A DNA stretch of 64,000 nt from Onthophagus taurus (taxonomy: Eukaryota > Arthropoda > Insecta > Coleoptera > Scarabaeidae). Positions within the stretch are counted from its first letter, which is position 1, and every line of letters begins with the position of its first letter. Positions 55,609 through 64,000 of this stretch are shown in pieces. The notes beneath the pieces are model-generated. The model did not search any database. It worked only from the letters and a program-made list of their open reading frames with translations, and was not told where the DNA came from. The DNA lies in contig NC_091973.1 in assembly GCF_036711975.1 (NCBI RefSeq), forward strand, positions 19,034,001 to 19,098,000, written 5' to 3'. The translations under genes and the position numbers were made by a program.

Positions 55609-56942
55609 TTTGTAAAAAAAGTTTGTAATACACAAACCAAAATAATAAATGAAAATTAAAATTAAATATAAAAAAAACTGATGATTGAAATTGGAAAATG
55701 TGAATATGAAAATTAAATTATTCCAAATCAGAAAGTCAAAGCAAAAAAAAATATATAAATTTCCGTATTCGTCTGATAAAATTAAATTTAATTTAGAACG
55801 AATTTTTATGAATCGAAAAGAAAAAAAAATTCCAATTAAAATTTTACAAAAGAATATCAAGAGATTAATGAATTTAATAATAATAAAAAAAAATGAAACA
55901 AAGATAATTTAAATTAAATTTCCAAAATAGTAAATTGTTTCTTGAATGTTTTATAACAAAACTTAACGTCTGACCTTTTCCTTGAATAAGATTACCATAA
56001 AGAATCTCCAGATGACCATCCAGGAAGAACTTAAGGTAGGATATTTCTGATAACGCCTTCTTCCTTCAGGATACTTATTTTGGGGATTTTAGGTGACTGA
56101 ATGACCTCGTGATTTTATTCCCCACGAGGTGGATGAAGAAAATTTTCTTAAAATGCTCCCTCCAAAAGCCTAACCAATTAAAATTAATTAAGAAAAAAAA
56201 AAATCCAATAGTTTTAAGATAGTTTTAAGTATAGTTTTAAGATAGTTTTTAAGTTTTTTTTTTTTTTTTAATAGCATGAAAGGTTTTGAATGAAATCTAA
56301 AGTATGAATGAATGAATGAATAAAATGGATGTTCTGAGGCTATCAAACAATTTTTTTCTTTGCAGTATAACTAAATCCAGAATAAACTTCTGTTACCAAA
56401 ATCATAAACGATCAATTATGATTTAATACTATAACATGCGTGATTCTCCCAAAAATTATGGATTAATAATCTCGACTAAACTTCTCAAAACTCAAATTTT
56501 CAAAATGTCGACGTCTAATTTTTTCACGATGTTACACGTTATACCGCTGAATGACGAAAGAGAGTTAAATTTTGTCGTGTTTTCGTTTTATAACTTTAAA
56601 AAAAACTCATATTACCAAAAAAGTGGTACATTATATTTTTCCCTAAAATCTCCTTCTATTTTTGTTCTTTATTCTGATATTACTTAAAAAAGAAGTTTTA
56701 ACTAAGTTAACCGAATTCCTATTTTATTCCCAATTGATCCTCAAAAAAGTTCTTTAAAATTTGAACAATTAAATTCCTAAATTAATCAACCCCATCTACC
56801 TTTTAAAATCTTAAAAATGTTTAGAAAATAAGAAGGAAAGGTGGTAAAGGAAAGTTCTTCCTAGATGGCTCTGTAAAAAAAAACAAAACAAATCCCGAAA
56901 CAAAAGTTTGCCATTCTTGAACGTCAACCAAACAAAACGTAA
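55609..56942. other. AT-rich stretch without supported gene
   Basis: Short frames occur on both strands (55591-55912, 56436-56687) but consist of Lys/Asn/Ile or Phe/Tyr-rich low-complexity sequence without motifs. A cctcgtgattttattccccacgagg inverted repeat lies near 56104-56129. I see nothing else. Confidence 0.4.
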
Positions 56943-57031
56943 CAAATTGTAACTTAACACTTCGACAGCCGACTAATACCGAAACACACCGATCGGAGTA
57001 ATCGGATCGTCACCGGAAATGTTAAGTTGCA
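56943..57031. mobile_element. Small inverted-ended repeat S, copy 1
   Basis: The outer tgtaacttaacacttc and gaaatgttaagttgcaca are imperfect inverted ends of an about 88-bp unit with an inner cgatcggagtaatcggatcg. An inverted copy lies at 63539-63624. Confidence 0.6.
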
Positions 57032-57036
57032 CAAAG

Positions 57037-57280
57037 GATCGGATTCGGTTTATTACATGAAAAAGGATCCTAGAAACAATATGTATTGTTACCGTATAAA
57101 TTGTAAATTAAACAGTTTTTGTTATTAGAATAGTGAGAAAGCATCAGATTTAGTTTATTACGGGAAATTGTAAACCAATGTCTTTTGAATTTCAATCAAA
57201 TATTATTCCATCCGCTATCGATATAATTTGATCAGAAATCGATCTGTTTTATTCGACTAACCGCTTTTATCTGTTGTAAC
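57037..57280. repeat. Repeat R, copy 2 (partial)
   Basis: From atcggattcggtttattac to ctgttttattcgac. It matches 55315-55487 with an extra about 55-bp insertion near its start, and continues into accgcttttatctgttgt shared with 60143-60166. The promoter-like left end is missing. Confidence 0.75.
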
Positions 57281-57319
57281 ACCGATAGCAGTAACTCTAA
57301 AGAATTCCGTCTGCACATG

Positions 57320-57570
57320 ATATAGTATTGCTTTTGAACTTTAAGTTCAATTAAGTAGCACTAATGAAAGAATTATATAATCGGTTTATACAATAAAATT
57401 TTTTTTTGTTTTATTATGATTTTTATTAACTATTTCTATTTTTTAAAATTTTTCATTTTACATTGATCATCCTCATCTACCACTATTTTACTACAACAGG
57501 CTTGAAAGTCATCATCGTCATCTGGAAACGTGACTTTCCTCTTTTTAGTACTGTCTTACTCTTCTTCTTC
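57320..57570 (-). pseudogene. Remnant related to the 3' end of the gene at 61198-61673
   Basis: 57320-57560 repeats 60963-61212 (tagtattgcttttgaacttt, ttatataatcggtttataca, catcatcgtcatc, cctctttttagtactgtctt). On the minus strand it reads KKRKVTFPDDDDDFQACC, a conserved basic then acidic block. The 5' coding part is cut by unrelated sequence from about 57570. Confidence 0.45.
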
Positions 57571-57596
57571 TTCTCGATCATCATCATCATTCAAAT

Positions 57597-59345
57597 TGTA
57601 ACGGTTCCGTTCGAGGTTATTGAATTTCCTTGTGATTTGTCTGTAATTGTTAGAAGTCGGGGAATTATATACCATTTTGTTTATTTACCTTGTTATAATT
57701 TTTGTTTTTTTGTTACAGCAAGCCGAACTTGGAAACACTTGAAAATCCTTTCCTTTTCATCACTTTTCTTAAATCCTTTCCTTTCGCTCATTTTAAACGC
57801 CTTTTTCTTTTTCATTACCTTCATTACAATCACACAATAAATCTTAACCTTAAAACTTTTCTTTTTCTCTTCTTCATTACTATCATGAATTTTGTTTACA
57901 TTTTTAAGTTCGGACTGTCAATAATAGAGGGAGGGAGTGATTTTGAATTCTTGGCATCGCGCGATTTTATAACGAGTTTTTTTTGGTTAAAATCTTGGGA
58001 AATGAATACCCGTGCGCGATTTTACTCTTCCTCTTTTGAAACCAGCCTTTGTAGTGTTTGGATGGTTAACAAGAATTTTAAGTCGACATTTTGGTATAAT
58101 TCTGTGTAGAACTTTGGATCGATTTATATCCGTATTTTTCGGGATCTGAGTTAATTAATCCTTTAATTTTTCGTTTGGAAATTATTCAACGATTACGGTT
58201 TCACCGGATTTATTGCACATTTTTACAAAGATTATTCATTTTGCTGGTTAAAACCTCATACCACCTTGAGGTAGGTTTTTCTTTTTACATTTTCTTTAAT
58301 TTTAGCTTAATACTAACTTAAACCTAAATTCATTTAAACTCCTTTCACACTACATAAAATCATCCATCACTACATTCTTGCCTAATTATCTATTTACATT
58401 TTTTACATTCCTTATATAAGTTCTTGGGAAATCTCCCATCCTGGAAACAAGTACTACCTGGAATAAAGAAGTAAATTAGAATCTACATAACCCAAGTTTC
58501 CTGTACTTACCATCGAACAAGTGTTTCCAAAGGAGGTTTGCTGGATTTTGTTGCTGTATCTACGTATAATTGTTGTCATCGTGAAGTCATCAACCTTCGT
58601 TCAAAAGAGTCTGAAATAAAGGTCAGAATTTTCCTTTTTATACAAAAAGAATATCAGTGTGGTTAGATACTTTTGTATTTTTTATAAAGTAAGATTTTCT
58701 TTTGTACTTACCATTTAATTTTTTTGTTAACTTCACTGGTTCATTTTGTTCATTTCACTTTAAACCAGTTCTTTATTATTATTATCTCATTTTAATTGTC
58801 AATTAATTTTTCTTGTAAAGTTATCGGATTTATTAGGGGTGTTATTAATTTCGGTATTGATTTCGATTTTGTTTTCTTTTCCGTTCGCCTGATCGAGCGC
58901 TCGGGTCAATCGGGGACGTGTCGCGATCATTATTTAGATTTGTTTTAATTTTGTTTTATTCAGTTCATTATTATTTTCTTTCTCTTTTACCCCCCTAATT
59001 ATTCGGGATTTTTTTTTGAACAATTTCCGTTATTTTATTTACTACTTATATACTTTATATTTTGTTTTACCATATTTTTTTTCCTTAATAAATTTGTTTT
59101 TATATGGTATATGATTCCGCGATTTCTTTGTGTTTTGTTATATGTTGGTGTTGTCGAACCTTTTCCCTTCCAGCCCTCTTCGCAGTTAGAGCGATCTGTA
59201 ACTGAAACTGCGTGGCGCCTTATAAATTCAAACCCACCCCATCTTCACTGGGAAGCCGAGGTGTTGCAGATCTGTATTTTTTTTAAAAAGGGGTTCGATT
59301 GTGTTGTTGTCGTTTTGTTGAAAAGTCGCCACAAAATTAATTGCA
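57597..59345 (+). other. Possible LTR-type insertion (TG...CA), no gene
   Basis: TGTAACGGTTCCGTTC begins where homology to the small gene stops on the left. AATTGCA ends where homology (accattcctttttgtgatgt, as at 61218) resumes on the right. The about 1.75 kb between is T-rich and holds no domain, only low-complexity frames. It could be a solo LTR; however I find no TSD and no second copy. Confidence 0.3.
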
Positions 59346-59403
59346 ACCATTCCTTTTTGTGATGTTGTTGATTATGATGATGATGATGGTGGTGGTGGTT
59401 AAA

Positions 59404-59493
59404 CAACCTGATGTGTATCTTGTTGAAAAAGTGTTAAAGAGAAGAAAGAATCAAGTGTTCGTTAAGTGGTTAGGATTCGATTCATCCCATAAT
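59404..59493 (+). pseudogene. Chromodomain-like fragment
   Basis: The frame reads PDVYLVEKVLKRRKNQVFVK and WLGFDSSHNS, matching the first two strands and the WxGF/Y motif of chromodomains as found at the C-terminus of integrases of several transposons (Gypsy chromoviruses, Polinton-like and F54H12.3-like). No integrase core precedes it. It overlaps, on the opposite strand, the end of the small gene below, so one of the two readings may be accidental. Confidence 0.45.
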
Positions 59494-59757
59494 TCGCCCC
59501 AGGTGGCTATAATGATATATCCACCTGGGGCATCTGTTATTGTGATGATGTGACCGGCATCCGTGTTCAGGATGTCATCCATTTCCTCTTTCTCCACTAA
59601 TACTATAACCCCCTGTAAATTTAAAAGAATAATGTATTATTAGTGGCTGCAATTCGAAAAGAATAAAAATCGTTAAAATATTACTTACATCGTCTAATTA
59701 CATTAACATGCATACCGAAAATATAAAGTCAATAATTTCGTCGCTGAATGAAGGCAT
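59451..59757 (-). CDS. Small two-exon gene, 67 residues, unknown function
   Basis: Exon 1 (59757-59716) encodes MPSFSDEIIDFIFS and ends at a GTATGC donor. Exon 2 (59612-59451) follows a TTTACAG acceptor in phase 0 and encodes GVIVLVEKEEMDDILNTDAG, HIITITDAPGGYIIIATWGE, then a stop. A TATATAAA box lies about 35-42 bp upstream, next to repeat R copy 3. The alternating hydrophobic residues suggest beta strands. There is no signal peptide and no family I recognise. The last 14 codons are antisense to the chromodomain-like fragment, so the natural C-terminus may have been replaced. The structure is inferred from splice signals and codon continuity only. Confidence 0.35.
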
Positions 59758-59789
59758 GTTGTTTAAAACTAACTTAAAATACATTTCTC

Positions 59790-60430
59790 ATCTTTATATA
59801 TTAGACTAGCGACATAAAGTATCAGATTCAGTTTATCGCATGAAAAAAAATTCTATAAACAATATGCATTATTGTCGTATAAATTGTAAATTAAACAGTT
59901 TTTGTTATTAGAATAGTGCGAAAGCATCAGATTCAGTTTATTACGGGAAAAATTTTGCAGAAATAATATATATGTTACTGTTATATAAATTGTAAACCAA
60001 TGTCTTTTGATACGACAAAAAGTTTGCAGAAATAATATGTATTACTATTACATAAATTGTAAACCAATGTCTTTTGAATTTCAATAAAATATTATTCCAT
60101 CCGCTATCGATATAATTTGATCAGAAATCGATCTGTTTTATTCGACTAACCGCTTTTATCTGTTGTTACATCGATAGCAGTAACTCTAAAGAATTCCGTC
60201 TGTTAACGATATAATTCGATTAGAAACCTATCAGTTTTTATCTGTTCCATCCGCTAACGATATAATTCGATCTGAAACCGATCAGTTTTTATCGGACCAA
60301 TCGCTTTTTATCAGTATAATTTGAACAGAAGTCGATCATTTAAACCGAAGCAGATATCTACTATCAAACAGGTCTGTTTTAATTGATCTGTTTCATCCAG
60401 CCAACCGCTTTTATCGGTTGTAACACCGAT
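59790..60430. repeat. Repeat R, copy 3, expanded internally
   Basis: It starts tctttatatattagactagc like copy 1. It contains tandem versions of taaattgtaaaccaatgtct and four degenerate units of ccgctatcgatataatttga/cgatctgttttat. It is flanked on the left by the small gene at 59451-59757, and is interrupted on the right by a LINE insertion at 60431. Confidence 0.75.
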
Positions 60431-60865
60431 GTATGTATGTATGTAGGAAAGCGGAGGGTATGCTACGCACACAGCACCTAGGCCCCAACGGGCCCCTTGT
60501 ACATCCTCCTACACTGTCTCCGGCTACATCAACCAGCCTAAGGATTTTCCGAAGGCTAGGATACAGGTCAGAGGTGTGTTCCTGATGCCATCTGTGGTCG
60601 GCCATTCCTCTCCGAAGTCACTCATTCTGAGGTCTTGCAGAGTGGGGCATTCACACAAGATGTGTCGGACCGTCTCCTCGCTCTCTTTACAGAGGCGACA
60701 GAGAGGACTAATAGCAAGCTTAAGGTTGTAAATTAGTTACAATTACCTCAGGACTTGTTATGGGTTGTCATCTGACATTGGAGAAGGCCGCAGTGGATAA
60801 CTGTGTCATACTTCAATGGATAAAAGGACACTCGACTTGTTCAGGTAACAAGCACGCTGATAGGC
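60431..60865 (-). mobile_element. Short I/R1-type LINE insertion with inverted 5' part and 13-bp TSD
   Basis: A 13-bp TSD, ttgtaacaccgat, flanks it (60418-60430 and 60866-60878). The left end is a (gtat)n run, the 3' tail of a minus-strand insertion. On the minus strand a zinc-finger end reads CRLCKESEETVRHILCECP (about 60700), then FGEEWPTTDGIRNTPL and a stop. On the + strand, 60780-60865, an RNase H piece reads LQWIKGHSTCSGNKHADRL. In such LINEs RNase H precedes the finger on the same strand, so here the 5' segment is inverted. Confidence 0.7.
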
Positions 60866-61197
60866 TTGTAACACCGATACTTTGTTCATGATCCGTTTGA
60901 AGATTTTTTAGTACGATTGCATCCTTTAAAAATACTTTCCATTGCTTTCGAAATATCTTTACCTGATATAGTATTGCTTTTGAACTTTAAGTTCAATTAA
61001 GTTGCACTAATTAAAGGATTATATAATCGGTTTATACAATAAAAAATTTATTTGTTTTATTATGATTTTTATTTTAACTATTTCTATTTTTAAAAAAATT
61101 TTTCATTTCACATTGTTCATCCTCATTTACCACTATTTGAGTACAACAAGCTTGAAAGCCATCATCGTCATCCGGAAACGTGACTACTTTCCTCTTT
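60866..61197. repeat. Continuation of repeat R, copy 3, and 3' flank of the small gene
   Basis: tgatccgtttgaagattttt and atactttccattgctttcg recur at 63256-63330. tagtattgcttttgaacttt and ttatataatcggtttataca recur at 57328-57395. On the minus strand 61140-61197 still reads the basic/acidic block seen at 57463-57560. Confidence 0.65.
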
Positions 61198-61245
61198 TTA
61201 GTACTGTCTTGCTCTTTTTACCATTCCTTTTTGTGATGTTGATGA

Positions 61246-61279
<34 letters not shown>

Positions 61280-61673
61280 TGTCTCTTGAGATTTTTTCGA
61301 TGACTTTCAATTTGGGGGGATTGCTCATCCCCATCAACACTTAAATCAAAAACATATTTATGCATCACCGATGCCAACATCTGTACTTCCGTTTCATTTT
61401 CAACTCCCAGCCTCATATATTGCAGTGGGAGGTTTCCGAACTTCCTCTTCAGCGTCTCATTTTTGGGTGTATGCATTAGTGCGATGATCACGCAATTCCC
61501 CCTTGTTGCAACGCTTTTTAAACCATACCTAATTCAGAATTATTAATAAAGGAAAAAAAAGAAAAAGAAACTTACCGGGAAAACAGGTGTTTGCACACTA
61601 CATGTAATGTTTTTATTGGCACATTCATTATGTCAGTACTGCTAACCAGCAAAGTGCATGGTGGTGTAGACAT
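61198..61673 (-). CDS. Small two-exon gene, about 142 residues, unknown function
   Basis: Exon 1 (61673-61576, 98 nt) starts MSTPPCTLLVSSTDIMNVPI and ends at a GTAAGT donor. After an AATTAG acceptor, exon 2 (61528-61198) joins in frame: RYGLKSVATRGNCVIIALMH, FGNLPLQYMRLGVENETEVQ, MLASVMHKYVFDLSVDGDEQ, then a poly-Pro/poly-Ser stretch and KGMVKRARQY. A TATAAATG box lies about 75 bp upstream. The poly-Pro/Ser run comes from CCA/TCA trinucleotide repeats; the remainder looks like a compact domain. Beyond the stop, another frame reads a KRGK-VTFPDDDDGFQACC block also present at 57463-57560, so the stop may be a recent frameshift. No family recognised. Confidence 0.45.
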
Positions 61674-62028
61674 TTTTTCTTTTGTTATAAAATTGAACTG
61701 TTGAAGGCTAAGTGCAGGTATGCTAATCGAACCGATTGAGAGACATTTATACGTTGAATAATTTGCTAATTAAGCATAAATGTATATATTAGAGAATTGT
61801 CAATTTATGATTTTAAAAAATGCTGATTATCATGGTTTAATAATAAAATTCAAATCCATTTCGAATGGTTAAGATGTAATTGTCATGGATTAAATTGGAA
61901 TCGTGATCCGGATAACGAACACAACTTTCGGCTTATCGAAGCTTACGAAATATAATAATTATGTTATTAAACTTTTAATTTTTTTACTTTTAAATTTCTA
62001 TTTATCTGTATTTATCGGTTGACGCAAA
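61674..62028. other. Upstream region of the small gene
   Basis: Promoter region on the minus strand with TATAAATG at about 61744-61752. The rest is AT-rich and holds nothing further that I can support. Confidence 0.35.
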
Positions 62029-62207
62029 ACGCTAATTAGGAATATTTCAAAAATAATACAATTTACCAATTAACCCAATTTAAATAATATATTTAAACAT
62101 TTTAAAATAAAAACTACAATGAAAATAATACAAATTATAAAATTGTTTTAATACCTTTTCATTAAAGGATTTATCCCACCTGCAAAATTCATGAAGTCAT
62201 TCCATTA
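62029..62207. repeat. Direct repeat T, copy 1
   Basis: From aacgctaattaggaatattt to aaattcatgaagtcattcc. It recurs at 62580-62757 with few differences. Related pieces occur at 53700-53920. Confidence 0.8.
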
Positions 62208-62579
62208 AGTAATAATAATTTATTTCAGATAAATTGCGCAAACAAAATTCTCAAATTAAATTTAACTTATTCTTTGAAAATTTTGTGTTCATAATAAAAT
62301 ATCAATTATCCAATACTTTTAATTTGCATGAAATTAAAGGTTCCTTAGATAAAATATCTCGCATAAGAAAATGAAAAAATTTATTCTAAAAGTTTCTAGA
62401 AATAATTGATATTATTGCTATATAAAATGCAAATTAAATAGTTTTTATTAAACCGCCGAGGTTCGGCAAAGGTCGATGCACCACGCCAGCGGAGGTGTAA
62501 AGTTACATGATGATTACAATAATGCTGAGCGATAGAATTATTGACGCCAAAGGAAATACATACAGATAAATAGAAATTT

Positions 62580-62757
62580 AAAACGCTAATTAGGAATATT
62601 TCGGAAATAATACAATTTACCAATCAAGCCAATTTAAATAATATATTTAAACATTTTAAAATAAAAGCTACAATGAAAATAATACAAATTATAAAATTGT
62701 TTTAATACCTGTTCATTAAAGGATTTAGCCCACCTGTAAAATTCATGAAGTCATTCC
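62580..62757. repeat. Direct repeat T, copy 2
   Basis: Copy of 62029-62207. The sequence between the copies includes an accacgccagcggaggtg stretch related to 53620-53640. Confidence 0.8.
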
Positions 62758-62949
62758 CGTATATTCCATTAGTTCCTTAGATAAGATATCTCGCGTAAAT
62801 TGCAAACCAACATGAAAATGGAAAAATTATTATATAATTTTGTTTTTTCTTAACATCTGCTACTTTTTAAAAAGTTTCGTTTCCACCGTTGATTCCGACT
62901 TCAATAAATTTGAAAACTTGTACGGGGTCAGGATGCACCTCAAGTTTTT

Positions 62950-63345
62950 ATCTCTAAATTAATTGTTAATTCCTCCTCAACGCACACAGTAATTCTAAAG
63001 AATTTCGTTTACTAACGATATAATTCAATCGGAAACCGATCAGTTTTTATCGGACCAACCGCTTTATATCAGTTGTAATAACACAGCTTCTTCAAACCGA
63101 ATTGTGAAGCATTCCACCTGTTGACGGTATAATTTGATCAGAAGTCGATGATTCAAACCGAAACAGGTGTCTACAATCAAACAGGTCTGTTTTTAATTGA
63201 TCTATTTTATGTGACCAACCGCTTTGTTCGCTTGTAACACCGATACTTTATTCTTGATCCGTTTGAAGATTTTTGTTAGTACGTTTGCATCCTTTAAAAT
63301 ACTTTCCATCGCTTTCGTAACATCTTTACCGGATATAGTAGTCCT
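62950..63345. repeat. Repeat R-related block, copy 4
   Basis: taacgatataattcaatcgg, aaaccgatcagtttttatcg, gaagtcgatgattcaaaccg and tgatccgtttgaagattttt match parts of 60170-60430 and 60880-60960 in the same orientation. Confidence 0.7.
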
Positions 63346-63538
63346 TGTGACAAATACTATATTGAAACAGATATAATGGCGTGAGGGTGGTTAAGAGATA
63401 TTCTCTCATTTTGTTAATTGGAACATGGTGTTGAAGCTGATGATTACATAATGTTGTATAATTTATATTCGACTTAATGATTATCAAAAGTTATTTCCTA
63501 ATTATAATAATTATCAAAACTTGTTGTTTCTTTCTTTG

Positions 63539-63624
63539 TGCAACTTAACATTTCCGGTGACGATCCGATTACTCCGATCGGTGTGTTTCGGTATTAGTCG
63601 GCTGTCGAAGTGTTAAGTTACAAT
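63539..63624. mobile_element. Small inverted-ended repeat S, copy 2 (inverted relative to copy 1)
   Basis: tgtgcaacttaacatttccg to gtcgaagtgttaagttaca is the reverse complement of 56943-57031 with hardly any change. Confidence 0.8.
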
Positions 63625-63676
63625 TTTAGGACGCAATCAATTACAAGTTTAAATTTAAAATAATTGAGTGTATTAA

Positions 63677-64000
63677 CATTTAAGTTGGCTGTAATGTAAA
63701 TAATACAAATTAAAAAAATAGATTTAAATTATAACCGCATGAAATTTAAGTTGTGATGCTTGAATACGCACGCTTAAGTTCCCGCTTAGGAATATATCGA
63801 ATAAAACAGATCAGTTTCTGATCAAATTATATCGATAGCGGATGGAATAATATTTTATTGAAATTCAAAAGTCATTGGTTTACAATTTCCCGTAATAAAC
63901 TAAATCTGATGCTTTCTCACTATTCTAATAACAAAAACTGTTTAATCATGTAATAAACCGAATCCGATCTTTATGTTGCTAGTCTAATATATAAAAAAGA
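63677..64000. repeat. Repeat R, inverted copy, cut by the window edge
   Basis: It is the reverse complement of 55285-55608. It ends tctaatatataaaaaaga, a TATA-type box now pointing to the right, which suggests a plus-strand gene just beyond the window. Confidence 0.9.

Noticed and set aside
57463..58109. Two plus-strand frames of 125 and 135 codons
   Set aside because: Phe-rich products of T-rich sequence, one of them antisense to the small-gene remnant; no domain.
1..64000. tRNA, rRNA and ordinary host genes
   Set aside because: I looked for cloverleaf-like boxes and for conserved single-copy proteins and found nothing that I can support.

Overview
The window reads as an AT-rich arthropod, most likely insect, genome segment made almost entirely of transposable elements. 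I found no ordinary single-copy host gene, rRNA or tRNA. The evidence is BEL/Pao, Ty3/Gypsy and CR1/Jockey-type retroelements together with Tc1/mariner, hAT, Merlin, Mutator-like, EnSpm-like and RAG1/Transib-like DNA transposon remains. Many carry recognisable target-site duplications (TSDs), and several are nested.

Layout, 1-25 kb. The window opens in the 3' end of an envelope-bearing LTR element with its 3' LTR (1-2133), then a decayed RAG1/Transib-like transposase (2171-3161). Next is one large BEL/Pao element (BEL-1, LTRs 3496-3740 and 18752-18995). It is broken by a Ty3/Gypsy element with a perfect 5-bp TSD (5770-10228), by a deleted reverse-orientation Gypsy (about 11790-12942), and by a reverse-orientation LINE (14119-18118). 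A Tc1-type element (19061-20489), Penelope-like and BEL fragments, and a TA-flanked MITE sitting in the BEL YxDD codons follow.

Layout, 25-53 kb. A foldback/Mutator-like element with 11-bp TSDs (25029-27917) carries a four-exon SGNH-hydrolase-like gene. Then come a CR1/Jockey LINE (28425-30763), a Merlin transposase pseudogene, and a 1.15-kb duplication flanking a near-identical slice of the LINE reverse transcriptase (32706-36189). A Mutator-like transposase pseudogene and an EnSpm-like gene (37949-47040) follow; the latter is split by a young BEL/Pao element (BEL-2, 39841-46060, TSD atcta). A YqaJ-type recombinase pseudogene, another LINE and a large foldback MITE end this part. Three motifs shaped like hammerhead ribozymes, with covarying stems, lie at 31492, 36510 and 47317.

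Layout, 53-64 kb. This part differs from the rest. It holds repeated blocks, some in near-perfect inverted orientation (55285-55608 against 63677-64000). Small intron-containing, TATA-led minus-strand genes lie next to them, among them one assembled from three tandem copies of a two-exon module in which every module exon is a multiple of three and has the same intron phase. I do not recognise these proteins. With the foldback-borne SGNH gene and the ribozyme-like motifs, this is the least explained part of the window.
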